Positions 32,516-40,824 of a stretch of 64,000 nucleotides of DNA are shown piece by piece. The notes under the pieces are model-generated. The model did no database searches. It was not told the DNA's origin and worked only from the letters and a program-made list of their open reading frames with translations. The DNA is taken from contig NZ_OZ257250.1 of NCBI RefSeq assembly GCF_965279545.1, forward strand, positions 3,658,001 through 3,722,000, in the 5' to 3' direction. This DNA is from Methylibium sp965279545. Lineage in GTDB: Bacteria; Pseudomonadota; Gammaproteobacteria; Burkholderiales; Burkholderiaceae_C. The translations under genes and the position numbers were made by a program. Positions within the stretch are counted from its first letter, which is position 1. Each line of letters opens with the position of its first letter.

Positions 32516-34666
32516 ATGTTCTTCCCCTCCCTGCGTCCGCGCGCCGTCATCCCGCTGCGCCCCCTGTCGCGCGCGGGCCGGCTGTGGGCCGTGGTCCTGG
32601 CGCTCGCCTGCCTGGCGAGCCTGCTGCTCGTCGCGCTGCCGGCGCAGGCTGATGACGCCGACGCGCGGCGCGCCGAGAGCCCGTACTTCTTCGTCAAGAG
32701 CGACGACCCGAGCGTCGACCGCCTGCCGCTGAAGGCCACCGAGGTCGACGCGCGCATCGCCGGCCCGATCGCCGACGTCACGGTGACCCAGCGCTACCGC
32801 AACGAGGGCCAGCGGCCCATCGAGGCGCGCTATGTCTTCCCCGGCTCCACACAGGCCGCGGTGCACGCGATGACGGTGCGCATCGGCCACCGTGTGATCG
32901 TCGCCGACATCCGCGAGAAGCAGCGCGCCCGCATCGAGTTCGAGGCCGCCAAGCGCGAAGGCAAGACCGCCGCGCTGCTGGAGCAGGAGCGCCCGAACGT
33001 GTTCTCGATGAATGTGGCCAACATCCTGCCGGGCGACGAGGTGGCGGTGGAGCTGCGCTACACCGAGCTGCTGCCGCCCACCGAGGGCCGCTACCAGTTC
33101 GTGTTCCCCACCGTGGTGGGCCCGCGTTATCGCTCCCCCGCCAACAAGGCCGCTGCTGTTTCTGCTGCTGCTGCTACTGAAGGAGACAACGGCACAACGG
33201 CGCCGTCCGGCAGCTTCCCTGCCGTGCCCTACCTGCCGGCCGGCGAGGCTTCGGATACTCGGTTCGAGCTGCGCGTGGCCTTCGCCTCGCCGCTGCCGGT
33301 GAGCGGCCTGCGCTCCAGCTCGCACGAGATCGAGGTGGAAGGCGAAGGCAGCAACGGCGCGCGCGTCGCGCTGGGCGGCGATGCGGAGGCCAGCCGGCAC
33401 AACGGCAACCGCGACTTCATCCTCGACTACCGCCTCGCCGGCGAAGGCATCGCTTCGGGCCTCACGCTCTTCCCCGGCGCGCCCGGCGAGGAAAACTTCT
33501 TCCTCGCGATGGTGGAGCCGCCCCAGGCCATCGCCACCACGCAGATCAACCCGCGCGACTACGTGTTCGTGGTCGACATCTCGGGTTCGATGCACGGCTA
33601 CCCGCTGGACACCGCCAAGACGCTGCTGCACCACCTGATCGGCGGGCTGCGCCCCAGCGACACCTTCAATGTGCTGCTGTTCTCGGGCAGCAACCGCATG
33701 CTCAACGAGACCTCGGTGCCAGCCACGCAGGCCAACATCGAGCAGGCGCTGCGCACCATTGCGCAGATGGGCGGCAGCGGCAGCACGGAGATCGTGCCGG
33801 CCTTGAAGCGCGTGGCCGCGCTGCCCAAGGCGCCTGATGTCTCGCGCAGCGTGATCGTGGTGACCGACGGCTACGTCACGGTGGAGAGCGAGGTGTTCCA
33901 GCTCATCCGCAAAAACCTCGGCCAGACCAACGTGTTCGCGTTCGGCATCGGCAGCTCGGTCAACCGCCATCTCATCGAAGGCATCGCGCGCGCTGGCCAG
34001 GGCGAGCCCTTCATTGTCACCCGGCCGGGGCAGGCCGCCGCGCAGGCCGAGCGCCTGCGCCGCATGATCGACGCGCCGGTGCTCACGCAGGTGAAGGCGC
34101 GCTTCGAAGGCCTGGACACCTACGACGTGGAACCCGAGCGCCTGCCCGACGTGCTGGGCGGCCGCCCGGTGCTGGTGTTCGGCAAGTGGCGCGGCGAGCC
34201 GCGCGGCCAGCTCGTCGTCGAAGGCCAGGCGGCCAACGGTGCGTGGCAGGCGATGCTGTCGGTCGGCACGCCCGATGCGCAGGCCGTGGCGCTGCGCCAC
34301 CTGTGGGCGCGCCACCGCATCCAGTCGCTGTCGGACCAGGAGGCGCTGCAGGGCGGCGACACGCAGCGCGAGGCCATCACCGCGCTGGGCCTGCGCTACA
34401 GCCTGCTCACGCAGTACACCAGCTTCATCGCGGTGGACCGCGTGGTGCGCAACCCGGCCGGCGGCAGCACGCCGGTGGACCAGCCCTCGCCCCTGCCGCA
34501 GGGCGTGAGCAACCTGGCCATCGGCGCCGAGGTGCCCAGCACGCCGGAGCCTTCGGCCTGGATCGCGCTGGGCGTGGTGCTGGTGCTGCTGGGCGCGGCG
34601 GCCTGGCACCGCGGCGGCTCGAGCGCCAAGCGCCTGTGGCGCAGGCCGCGGCGCCTGGTGCGTTGA
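32516..34666 (+). CDS. VIT and VWA domain protein with PEP-CTERM-like tail (exosortase target)
   Basis: A 716-residue exported protein. After an N-terminal hydrophobic signal (VVLALACLASLLLVALPAQA) comes a VIT domain (residues about 45-180, DVTVTQRYRNEGQRPIEARY). The VWA domain starts near 345 with MIDAS motif DISGS. The C-terminus has TPEPSAW near 674, a hydrophobic span IALGVVLVLLGAAAW and basic residues, the tripartite PEP-CTERM sorting signal; the basic tail is longer than usual. The body resembles the target proteins of class GN sortases in marine proteobacteria. The ATG at 32516 is used; an upstream extension lacks a signal peptide. An exosortase follows 15 bases later and is the probable processing enzyme. 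Confidence 0.85.
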   Translation: MFFPSLRPRAVIPLRPLSRAGRLWAVVLALACLASLLLVALPAQADDADARRAESPYFFVKSDDPSVDRLPLKATEVDARIAGPIADVTVTQRYRNEGQRPIEARYVFPGSTQAAVHAMTVRIGHRVIVADIREKQRARIEFEAAKREGKTAALLEQERPNVFSMNVANILPGDEVAVELRYTELLPPTEGRYQFVFPTVVGPRYRSPANKAAAVSAAAATEGDNGTTAPSGSFPAVPYLPAGEASDTRFELRVAFASPLPVSGLRSSSHEIEVEGEGSNGARVALGGDAEASRHNGNRDFILDYRLAGEGIASGLTLFPGAPGEENFFLAMVEPPQAIATTQINPRDYVFVVDISGSMHGYPLDTAKTLLHHLIGGLRPSDTFNVLLFSGSNRMLNETSVPATQANIEQALRTIAQMGGSGSTEIVPALKRVAALPKAPDVSRSVIVVTDGYVTVESEVFQLIRKNLGQTNVFAFGIGSSVNRHLIEGIARAGQGEPFIVTRPGQAAAQAERLRRMIDAPVLTQVKARFEGLDTYDVEPERLPDVLGGRPVLVFGKWRGEPRGQLVVEGQAANGAWQAMLSVGTPDAQAVALRHLWARHRIQSLSDQEALQGGDTQREAITALGLRYSLLTQYTSFIAVDRVVRNPAGGSTPVDQPSPLPQGVSNLAIGAEVPSTPEPSAWIALGVVLVLLGAAAWHRGGSSAKRLWRRPRRLVR

Positions 34667-34681
34667 GCGGGGGCCTGCACC

Positions 34682-35536
34682 ATGCATTCGCAACCTTATC
34701 GACTGCGTCTCACCGGCGCGCCCGGGCTGGCCGCGCTGCCCGCCGGGGCCTGGCTGGCACTGCAGGCCGCCGCGCTCTGGCCGCACGGACGCTGGGCGGC
34801 CGGCCGGCTGCTCGACGGCTCGGACGATCCGCTCGGCCTGGCCGCGCTGGCCATGCTGGGCCTCGTGCTCGTTCGCCTGGCGCCGCGGCTGCGCGCGGCG
34901 CCGCGGCCGGGCTGGTTCGCCGCGAGCGCTGTGGTGACGGCAGCGGCGACGATCTCGCTGTGGGCGCTGCCGCCGCTCGCGGCCGCGGTGCTGGCGGTCG
35001 CGGCGCTGAGCCTGGCGTTCGCCGCCTGGCGCCCGGATGGCGCGCCGTGGCTGCCGTTCGCCGGCCTGGCGCTGCTGGCGCTGCCGCTGGTGGCGTCGCT
35101 GCAGTTCTATGCCGGCTACCCGCTGCGGCTGCTGACGGCGCAGCTCAGCACCTGGGCGCTGCAGCTCGCCGGCCTGGAAGCCGCGCGCAGCGGCGCCGCG
35201 ATGACGGTGCAGGGCCAGCTGGTGATCGTCGACGCGCCATGCTCCGGCGTGCAACTGGTGTGGCTGGGCTACTTCTGCGCCTGCGCAGCGGCGGCGTGGA
35301 CCGGGCTGCGCGATGCGGCGCTGCTGCGCCGGCTGCCGGTGGTCGGCCTGCTGGTGCTGGGCGGCAACGTGCTGCGCAACACGCTGCTGGTGGCGCTGGA
35401 GGCGCGGTCCCAGGGTCTGGGCGAGGCGGTGCACCAGGCGATCGGCCTGGGGGTCACGGCCGCGGTGTGCGCCGCCGTGCTGGCGTGGACCACGCGTGAA
35501 CAGGAGAAGGAGCTGCGCCATGCAGACCGTCATTGA
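34682..35536 (+). CDS. Exosortase
   Basis: A 284-residue polytopic membrane protein with seven to eight hydrophobic segments. The exosortase catalytic triad is visible: Cys187 in DAPCSGVQLVW, Arg232 in GNVLRNTLL and His251 in GEAVHQAIGL. Exosortases recognise PEP-CTERM tails at the inner membrane and are thought to cleave and transfer them. The subtype cannot be fixed without profile searches. The gene overlaps the EpsI-like partner by 17 bases and lies right after a PEP-CTERM-tailed protein, suggesting a dedicated single-target system rather than the genome-wide EPS-linked type. Confidence 0.9.
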   Translation: MHSQPYRLRLTGAPGLAALPAGAWLALQAAALWPHGRWAAGRLLDGSDDPLGLAALAMLGLVLVRLAPRLRAAPRPGWFAASAVVTAAATISLWALPPLAAAVLAVAALSLAFAAWRPDGAPWLPFAGLALLALPLVASLQFYAGYPLRLLTAQLSTWALQLAGLEAARSGAAMTVQGQLVIVDAPCSGVQLVWLGYFCACAAAAWTGLRDAALLRRLPVVGLLVLGGNVLRNTLLVALEARSQGLGEAVHQAIGLGVTAAVCAAVLAWTTREQEKELRHADRH

Positions 35537-36128
35537 GTGCCGGCACGACGAGCCGCTGGCGCGCTGGAGTGCGGCGCTGCGGCGCCGGGCCGCGCCGCTC
35601 GGCGGCCTGGTGCGGCTGGGTGCCGCGGCGCTGCTCGCGGCCTGCGCGCTCGCGCCGCTGGCGCGCGATGCGGCGCCGGCCGAAGGCGCGCTGCGCGCCG
35701 TCGAATGGCCGCGGCAGTTCGACGGCCGCACGCTGCGCCCGCTGGCGCTGAGCCCGGTGGAGCAGCGCTTCGCCAACGCCTTCCCCGGCGCGATCGGTCG
35801 CTTCAGCGACGGCGAGCGGCTGCTGGTGCTGCGCGACGTGCAGCGCCCCACGCGCATGCTGCATCCGGCGGCCGACTGCTACCGCGGCCTCGGCTACACC
35901 ATCGCCGCCGCGCGCCTGGAGCACGACGCGCAGCAGCGGCTGTGGCGCTGCTTCGAGGCCGAGCGCGGCGCGCAGCGGCTGCGCGTGTGCGAGCGCATCG
36001 CCGATGCGGAAGGCCAGGCCTACACCGACACCTCGGCCTGGTTCTGGGCCGCGGCGCTGGGCCGCTCCACCGGGCCCTGGCAGGCGGTGACGACGGTGGC
36101 GGTGGTCGACAGTGGAGAGATGCGATGA
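35520..36128 (+). CDS. EpsI-like exosortase-associated protein
   Basis: A 202-residue membrane-anchored periplasmic protein. A single hydrophobic segment (residues about 32-50) is followed by a domain with the EpsI-like segment LHPAADCYRGLGYTI, which corresponds to the HxxxxCY motif of EpsI proteins that accompany exosortases. Two more cysteines occur (WRCFEAERG, LRVCERI). The start overlaps the exosortase end and AAGGAG lies just upstream. The stop overlaps the glycosyltransferase start (ATGA). Its exact role beside exosortases is unknown. Confidence 0.75.
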   Translation: MQTVIECRHDEPLARWSAALRRRAAPLGGLVRLGAAALLAACALAPLARDAAPAEGALRAVEWPRQFDGRTLRPLALSPVEQRFANAFPGAIGRFSDGERLLVLRDVQRPTRMLHPAADCYRGLGYTIAAARLEHDAQQRLWRCFEAERGAQRLRVCERIADAEGQAYTDTSAWFWAAALGRSTGPWQAVTTVAVVDSGEMR

Positions 36129-37645
36129 AGATATTCGGCGGGGCTGGTATGCACTCCGGCCCTCACCCCAACCCTCTCCCGCAAGCGGGCGAGGGAGCCA
36201 GTCCGGGCCCCGCTATCCCTGCACGCAGGGAAGGGACGGAGGCTGACGACGACGGCCCTCATCTGCAATCCGGAGAGGGCGTGAGAGTGGGGCCGGGCTC
36301 CCTCGCCCCCGTCCGCGGGGGAGAGGGCTGGGGTGAGGGGGTGGTGCGCCGCTGCACCCTCATCACCTTCGCCCTGCTCGCCACGCTGCTCGGCCTGATG
36401 ACGGCACTCTTCGCCGTGGCCTGCCACGTGCTCGCGCCGCAGCCGGGCGAGTGGTCGCACACGCTGCGCATCGGCCCGCGCGGCTGGCAGTTCGAGCGCC
36501 CGGTCAGCGTGCCGGCGCTGTTGCGCGTGGCGACGCATCCGCTCGGGCTGGCGCTGCTCGACGGCCGCAGCACCGACACGCCGCTCGGCCGCTGGACCTG
36601 GCAGCGTGTGGCGCCCGACCGCCTGGCCGGCCGCTGTGCGCCGTGCCGTCTGCCGTTCGACGCGCTCGGGCCGCAGCCGCTGGTGCTGCCTCATGCCGAG
36701 CTGCAGCTGCAGCGCGTGGCGCAGGAGCGCTACCGCGGCACACTGACGCTCGGCGAGGGCGAGCAGGCGGTGGTGCTGAAGGGCCGCGCCCAGCTCGCGA
36801 GCACCGGGCTGGTGATCGACGCCGAACTGGCCGACACCGCACTGGCCGATGTCTACGCGGCCTTCGGCTCCGACGCGATCCCCGAACTGCAACGTGCGCA
36901 CATCGACGGCCGCGTGGCTGCCAAGCTGAACCTGCGCCTGCCCGAGCGGCGCCTGGCGGTGCAGCCGCGCATCGACGGTTTCGAAGTGAGCGGCCTGGGC
37001 ACCGAGGCCCTGCTCGATGCCGAGCCGGCGATGGCCTGCACGGCCAACCCACTGCGCCAGACGGCCGGCGATGCGGGCACGCGCGTGATCGGCTGGCTGC
37101 CGCGCGCGGTGGTGGCGGCCGAGGACCAGCGCTTCGCCGAGCACGCCGGCTACGACCTGCCGCAACTGCTGGCCGCGTGGTCCGCCAATCAGAAGCAGCC
37201 GCCGTTGGCAGCGGGCGGCAGGCGGCCGCAGGGTGCGAGCACGCTGACGCAGCAGCTCGCCAAGCTGGTCTACACCGGCGACCAGCGCTCGGCGGTGCGC
37301 AAGCTGCGCGAGCTGCTCTACGCGGTGGAGATGGAGCGCACGCTCGGCAAGGGCCGCATCCTGCAGCTCTACCTGGCGATCGCGCCCTGGGGCGAGGGGG
37401 TGTGCGGCGCCGAGGCGGCCGCGCGCCACTACCTGCGCAAGAGCAGCGCGCGGCTCACGCCGCTGGAGGCCGCCTGGCTCGCGAGCCTGCTGCGCGCCGC
37501 GCCGGCGCCGGGCGCACCGACGGCCGTCGACACCGAGCGCGTGGGCTGGGTGCTGACCAGCCTGCGTGGCCCGCTGCCGGCGGAGCGCAGGGCCGAGCAG
37601 CTGGAGGTGCTGCGCAGCGGCTGGCAGCCGCCGGCACGGCGCTGA
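36125..37645 (+). CDS. Peptidoglycan glycosyltransferase (GT51) of the exosortase cluster
   Basis: A membrane-anchored monofunctional transglycosylase. A membrane segment (ITFALLATLLGLMTALFAVAC) precedes a long extracytoplasmic region of about 200 residues. The GT51 domain follows with catalytic Glu in AAEDQRFAEHAGYD (near residue 332), GASTLTQQLAKLVYTG, RKLRELLYAVEMERTLGKGRIL and CGAEAAARHYL. No transpeptidase domain follows. The ATG at 36125 is coupled to the upstream stop, but residues about 12-72 are the translation of a dispersed repeat (HPNPLPQAGEG). GTG at 36341 would give a 434-residue protein starting right before the membrane segment. Polymerises lipid II; the link to exosortase is contextual. 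Confidence 0.85.
   Translation: MKIFGGAGMHSGPHPNPLPQAGEGASPGPAIPARREGTEADDDGPHLQSGEGVRVGPGSLAPVRGGEGWGEGVVRRCTLITFALLATLLGLMTALFAVACHVLAPQPGEWSHTLRIGPRGWQFERPVSVPALLRVATHPLGLALLDGRSTDTPLGRWTWQRVAPDRLAGRCAPCRLPFDALGPQPLVLPHAELQLQRVAQERYRGTLTLGEGEQAVVLKGRAQLASTGLVIDAELADTALADVYAAFGSDAIPELQRAHIDGRVAAKLNLRLPERRLAVQPRIDGFEVSGLGTEALLDAEPAMACTANPLRQTAGDAGTRVIGWLPRAVVAAEDQRFAEHAGYDLPQLLAAWSANQKQPPLAAGGRRPQGASTLTQQLAKLVYTGDQRSAVRKLRELLYAVEMERTLGKGRILQLYLAIAPWGEGVCGAEAAARHYLRKSSARLTPLEAAWLASLLRAAPAPGAPTAVDTERVGWVLTSLRGPLPAERRAEQLEVLRSGWQPPARR
36160..36340. repeat. Dispersed CCCTCACCCC repeat inside the 5' end of the glycosyltransferase gene
   Basis: Opens with CCCTCACCCCAACCCTCTCC at 36160 and closes with the inverted match GGAGAGGGCTGGGGTGAGGG ending near 36340. 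Internal GAGGGAGCC and CTCCCTCGCC blocks also pair. The same family lies at 10984-11050 and 37645-37755. In this copy the reading frame stays open through about 180 bases. Confidence 0.8.
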
Positions 37646-37755
37646 ACAACTCCCTCTCACCGCGGGAGGGGATAGGGCCGGGGCGAGGGGCCGTCGTGCA
37701 CCTCGATCCCACCCTCACCCCAGCCCTCTTCCGCCCTGCGGGAGAGGGGGCATCG
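37645..37755. repeat. Dispersed CCCTCACCCC repeat downstream of the exosortase cluster
   Basis: CCCTCTCACCGCGGGAGGGG directly after the glycosyltransferase stop, then ACCCTCACCCCAGCCCTCTTCC and GCGGGAGAGGGGG. Two hairpin-forming blocks in tandem. The rest of the gap to lemA (37756-37942) shows no gene; a lemA promoter must lie there. Confidence 0.7.
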
Positions 37756-37942
37756 CGTCGCCCTGCAGCGCCTGCGGGCGGGCCGCGGCCTGCAAGGCGG
37801 TGGTCGGATCGAGTGCGAAAGAGGCGTCCACAGTGGTTAGGATGCTAAGCGCCGCTTGAACCCGGCGCAGCCGGCGGCATCTGCATGTCGGTGCCCCGGC
37901 TTTTTCGCGCCGCCCCGAGTTCGCCCAGAAAGGACCCACCCC

Positions 37943-38548
37943 ATGCTCCGACGCCTTCTCGCTGCCCTGATGCTGCTCGCCACGCTGGCGCTCGGCGGCT
38001 GCGGCTACAACGACTTCCAGCGCCTTGACGAGGCCACCAAGAGCGCCTGGGCCGAGGTGCTGAACCAGTACCAGCGCCGAGCCGACCTGATCCCCAACGT
38101 GGTGGCCACCGTCAAGGGCGAGGCCAACTTCGAGCAGGAGACGCTGACCAAGGTGGTCGAGGCGCGCGCCAAGGCCACCAGCATCCAGGCGACGCCGGAG
38201 CTGATCAACAACCCCGAGGCCTTCCAGAAGTTCCAGGCCGCGCAGGGCGAGCTGAGCGGCGCGCTGTCGCGGCTGCTGGTGGTGACCGAGAACTACCCGA
38301 ACCTGAAGGCCAACCAGGGCTTCCAGGACCTGCGGGTGCAGCTCGAGGGCACCGAGAACCGCATCACCGTGGCGCGCAACCGCTACATCAAGGCGGTGCA
38401 GGACTACAACGTGCTCGCCCGCAGCTTCCCGAGCAACCTGACCGCGATGGTGTTCGGCTACGCGGCCAAGCCCAACTTCACGGTGCAGAACGAGGCGCAG
38501 ATCTCGGCGCCGCCGGCGGTGAGTTTCGAGAAGCCGGCGTCGAAGTGA
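37943..38548 (+). CDS. LemA family protein
   Basis: A 201-residue protein with an N-terminal lipoprotein-like signal (MLLATLALGGC, Cys20) and the LemA four-helix core: YNDFQRLDEATKSAWAEVLNQYQRRADLIPNVV, then AQGELSGALSRLLVVTENYPNLKANQGFQDL and ENRITVARNRYIKAVQDYN. Function of LemA is poorly understood; it is regularly paired with TPM-domain proteins as here. GAAAGGA lies ten bases before the ATG. Confidence 0.92.
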   Translation: MLRRLLAALMLLATLALGGCGYNDFQRLDEATKSAWAEVLNQYQRRADLIPNVVATVKGEANFEQETLTKVVEARAKATSIQATPELINNPEAFQKFQAAQGELSGALSRLLVVTENYPNLKANQGFQDLRVQLEGTENRITVARNRYIKAVQDYNVLARSFPSNLTAMVFGYAAKPNFTVQNEAQISAPPAVSFEKPASK

Positions 38549-38587
38549 GCGGCACCCGTCCGACCCACCGCGTGCGCTGAGGCCGGG

Positions 38588-39478
38588 ATGCGCGCCTGGC
38601 GCCTGCTCGCCGCGTGCCTCGCGCTGCTGTTGGCGGGTGGCGGCGTCGGCGCGCAGGACCTGCGGCCGGTGCCGGTGCTCAGCGCCAGCGTGATCGACCA
38701 GACCGGCACGCTGACCCGCGCGCAGATCAGCGCACTGGAGGCCAAGCTCGCCGCGTTCGAGCGCGATGCCGGCTCGCAGCTGGTGGTGCTGGTGGTCGCC
38801 AGCACGCAGCCCGAGGACATCGCCAGCTACGCCCAGCGGGTCGGTGACGCCTGGAAGCTCGGGCGGCGCGAGGTCGGTGACGGCCTGATCATCCTGGTCG
38901 CCAAGGACGACCGCAAGGTCCGCATCGAAGTCGCGAAGGCGCTCGAAGGCGCCGTGCCCGACCTGGCCGCCAGGCAGATCATCGACCGTGCGCTGACGCC
39001 GGCTTTTCGCGCCGGCGACTTTGCGGGCGGACTCAACGCCGCGATCGACCAGCTCGCCGCGCGCATCCGCGGCGAAGGCCTGCCGGCGCCGGGGCCGCGG
39101 GCGGCCAAGCCCGGCGCGCAGTGGCAGGACTTCGCGCTCTTCTTCCTGCTGGCGGTGCCGATCGCCGGCGCCGTGCTCACCGGCGTGCTCGGCCGCAAGC
39201 TCGGCACGCTGGCCACCGGCGCCGGTGCCGGCGGCCTGGCCTGGGCCGTGACCGCGAGCCTGCTGGTGGGCGGCGCCGCGGCGCTCGTGGCGCTGGTGCT
39301 GGTGGGCGTTCTGGGCCTGGGCGCGGCGCGGCGGCGCGGTCTCGACGCCGGGGGGCACGGGGTGCCGCCTTTCATCGGCGGCGGCTGGGGTGGCGGCGGT
39401 GGTGGCGGCGGCGGCGGCGGTTTCTCGTCGGGCGGCGGCGGCGACTTCGGCGGCGGTGGTGCCTCGGGGGACTGGTGA
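38588..39478 (+). CDS. TPM-domain membrane protein (YgcG-like)
   Basis: A 296-residue protein: signal peptide (residues 1-22), a TPM domain (about 28-165, VIDQTGTLTRAQISALEAKL, DGLIILVAKDDRKVRIEVAKAL), two hydrophobic segments (about 180-250), and a Gly-rich tail GGGGGFSSGGGGDFGGGGASGDW typical of YgcG proteins. It lies between lemA and a second TPM gene. The domain was first described in photosystem II repair and bacterial homologues bind metal; the role here is unknown. The stop overlaps the next start (TGATG). Confidence 0.9.
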   Translation: MRAWRLLAACLALLLAGGGVGAQDLRPVPVLSASVIDQTGTLTRAQISALEAKLAAFERDAGSQLVVLVVASTQPEDIASYAQRVGDAWKLGRREVGDGLIILVAKDDRKVRIEVAKALEGAVPDLAARQIIDRALTPAFRAGDFAGGLNAAIDQLAARIRGEGLPAPGPRAAKPGAQWQDFALFFLLAVPIAGAVLTGVLGRKLGTLATGAGAGGLAWAVTASLLVGGAAALVALVLVGVLGLGAARRRGLDAGGHGVPPFIGGGWGGGGGGGGGGGFSSGGGGDFGGGGASGDW

Positions 39479-39984
39479 TGAACAGGCTGATCCGGCTGCT
39501 GCGCCACCGCTGGCTCGACGAGGACGACGTGCGCCGCGCGCTGGGCCCGGTCGCGCTCGATCGCATCGAGCAGCGCGTGCGCGCCAGCGAGGCGGCTCAC
39601 AGCGGCGAGATCCGCGTCTGCGTCGAGGCCGGCCTGCCGCTGGGCTACCTGTGGCGCGACCTGAGTGCACGGCAGCGCGCGCTGACGCTGTTCGGCAAGC
39701 TGCGCGTGTGGGACACCGAGCACAACAACGGCGTGCTGATCTACCTGCTGCTGGCCGAGCACCGCATCGAGATCGTGGCCGATCGCGGCCTCACACGGCA
39801 GGTCGACGCGGCGCACTGGCAGGCCATCGTGGACGGCATGGGTGCAGCCTTCCGCGAGCGGCGCTTCGAGGACGGGCTCAATGCCGCGATCGACGCCGTC
39901 GACGCGCTGCTGCGCGAGCATTTCCCGCTGGCGCCAGGGGCCGACAACCCCAACGAACTGCCGGACGCACCGGTCTTGCGCTGA
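39478..39984 (+). CDS. TPM-domain protein (second, cytoplasmic type)
   Basis: A 168-residue protein made of one TPM domain without a signal peptide. RHRWLDEDDVRRALGPVALDRIEQRVRASE leads to SGEIRVCVEAGLPLGYLW and LYLLLAEHRIEIVADRGL. The C-terminal helix RFEDGLNAAIDAVDALL is the family end. The gene is translationally coupled to the preceding TPM gene, and the pair plus lemA forms a common three-gene unit in proteobacteria. Confidence 0.88.
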   Translation: MNRLIRLLRHRWLDEDDVRRALGPVALDRIEQRVRASEAAHSGEIRVCVEAGLPLGYLWRDLSARQRALTLFGKLRVWDTEHNNGVLIYLLLAEHRIEIVADRGLTRQVDAAHWQAIVDGMGAAFRERRFEDGLNAAIDAVDALLREHFPLAPGADNPNELPDAPVLR

Positions 39985-40014
39985 CTTCCAACCTCCAACC
40001 GAAAGACCGACACG

Positions 40015-40785
40015 ATGCGCCCTTGTCTTGCCTGGATTGCGGCGGCCTTGCTGGCCGCACCGGCCCTGGCGGCCGATCACCCGTGGCTCAGTTCGCCGCT
40101 GCGCACGCAGCAGCCGGAGACCTACTTCACCAACCTGCGCGACGGCGACCGGATCGAGACGCCCTTCGTGCTGAAGTTCGGCCTGTCGCGCTATGGGCTC
40201 GCGCCCATCGTCAAGCCGGTCGAAGGGGCCGGCCACCACCACCTGCTGGTGAACCGCGACCTGCCGCTGGACTTCAAGAAGCCGCTGCCCTTCAACGACC
40301 AGTACATCCACTTCGGCAAGGGCCAGATGGAAACGGTGCTGAGTTTCGTGCCCGGCACCTACACGCTGCGGCTGCTGCTGGCGGACCACAAGCACATCCC
40401 CTACTTCATCTACAGCAAGCCGATGACGATCACGGTGACGAAGAAGAACGAGGACGTCGACCCGAAGAGCCTGATCCAGCCCGGCGTCGCGATCCTCGAG
40501 CCGCGCGGCGGCGAGCCGCAGCACACGCCCTTGCGGGTGCGGCTGCATGCCTCGGGCCTGAGCGTGGGCCATGTGGACATCCAGGACCAGGGCGTCGGTC
40601 ACTTCCGCCTGATCGCCGAGCGGGCCGGCGCGCCGGCCGAGCGCATCGACCTCGTCAAGGGCCTGACCGAGGTCTGGCTCGCGCCGCCGCCGGGGAGCTA
40701 CAAGCTGCGGGTCGAACTGGTCCAGAACGTCGACCAGCAGGTGATGGCCACGTCCGCCCCCATCGATCTGGACGTGCGGCGCTGA
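40015..40785 (+). CDS. DUF4399-domain periplasmic protein
   Basis: A 256-residue exported protein (signal peptide WIAAALLAAPALAA). It carries a DUF4399 domain recognised from GAGHHHLLVNRDLPLDFKKPLPF and HFGKGQMETVLSFVPGTYTLRLLLADHKHIPY. The His-rich patch GHHH could bind metal. The second half (about 150-256) is an Ig-like beta segment ending DLDVRR. Function unknown. It follows the TPM genes by 30 bases on the same strand. Confidence 0.82.
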   Translation: MRPCLAWIAAALLAAPALAADHPWLSSPLRTQQPETYFTNLRDGDRIETPFVLKFGLSRYGLAPIVKPVEGAGHHHLLVNRDLPLDFKKPLPFNDQYIHFGKGQMETVLSFVPGTYTLRLLLADHKHIPYFIYSKPMTITVTKKNEDVDPKSLIQPGVAILEPRGGEPQHTPLRVRLHASGLSVGHVDIQDQGVGHFRLIAERAGAPAERIDLVKGLTEVWLAPPPGSYKLRVELVQNVDQQVMATSAPIDLDVRR

Positions 40786-40824
40786 GCCGCTAGCGAACGG
40801 GTGCCGGGCGACGGCCCGGCGCGC

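Noticed and set aside
32360..35857. 1,165-codon minus-strand open frame
   Set aside because: It is the antisense shadow of the VIT/VWA and exosortase genes; composition is His/Arg/Gln-rich low complexity without recognisable domains.
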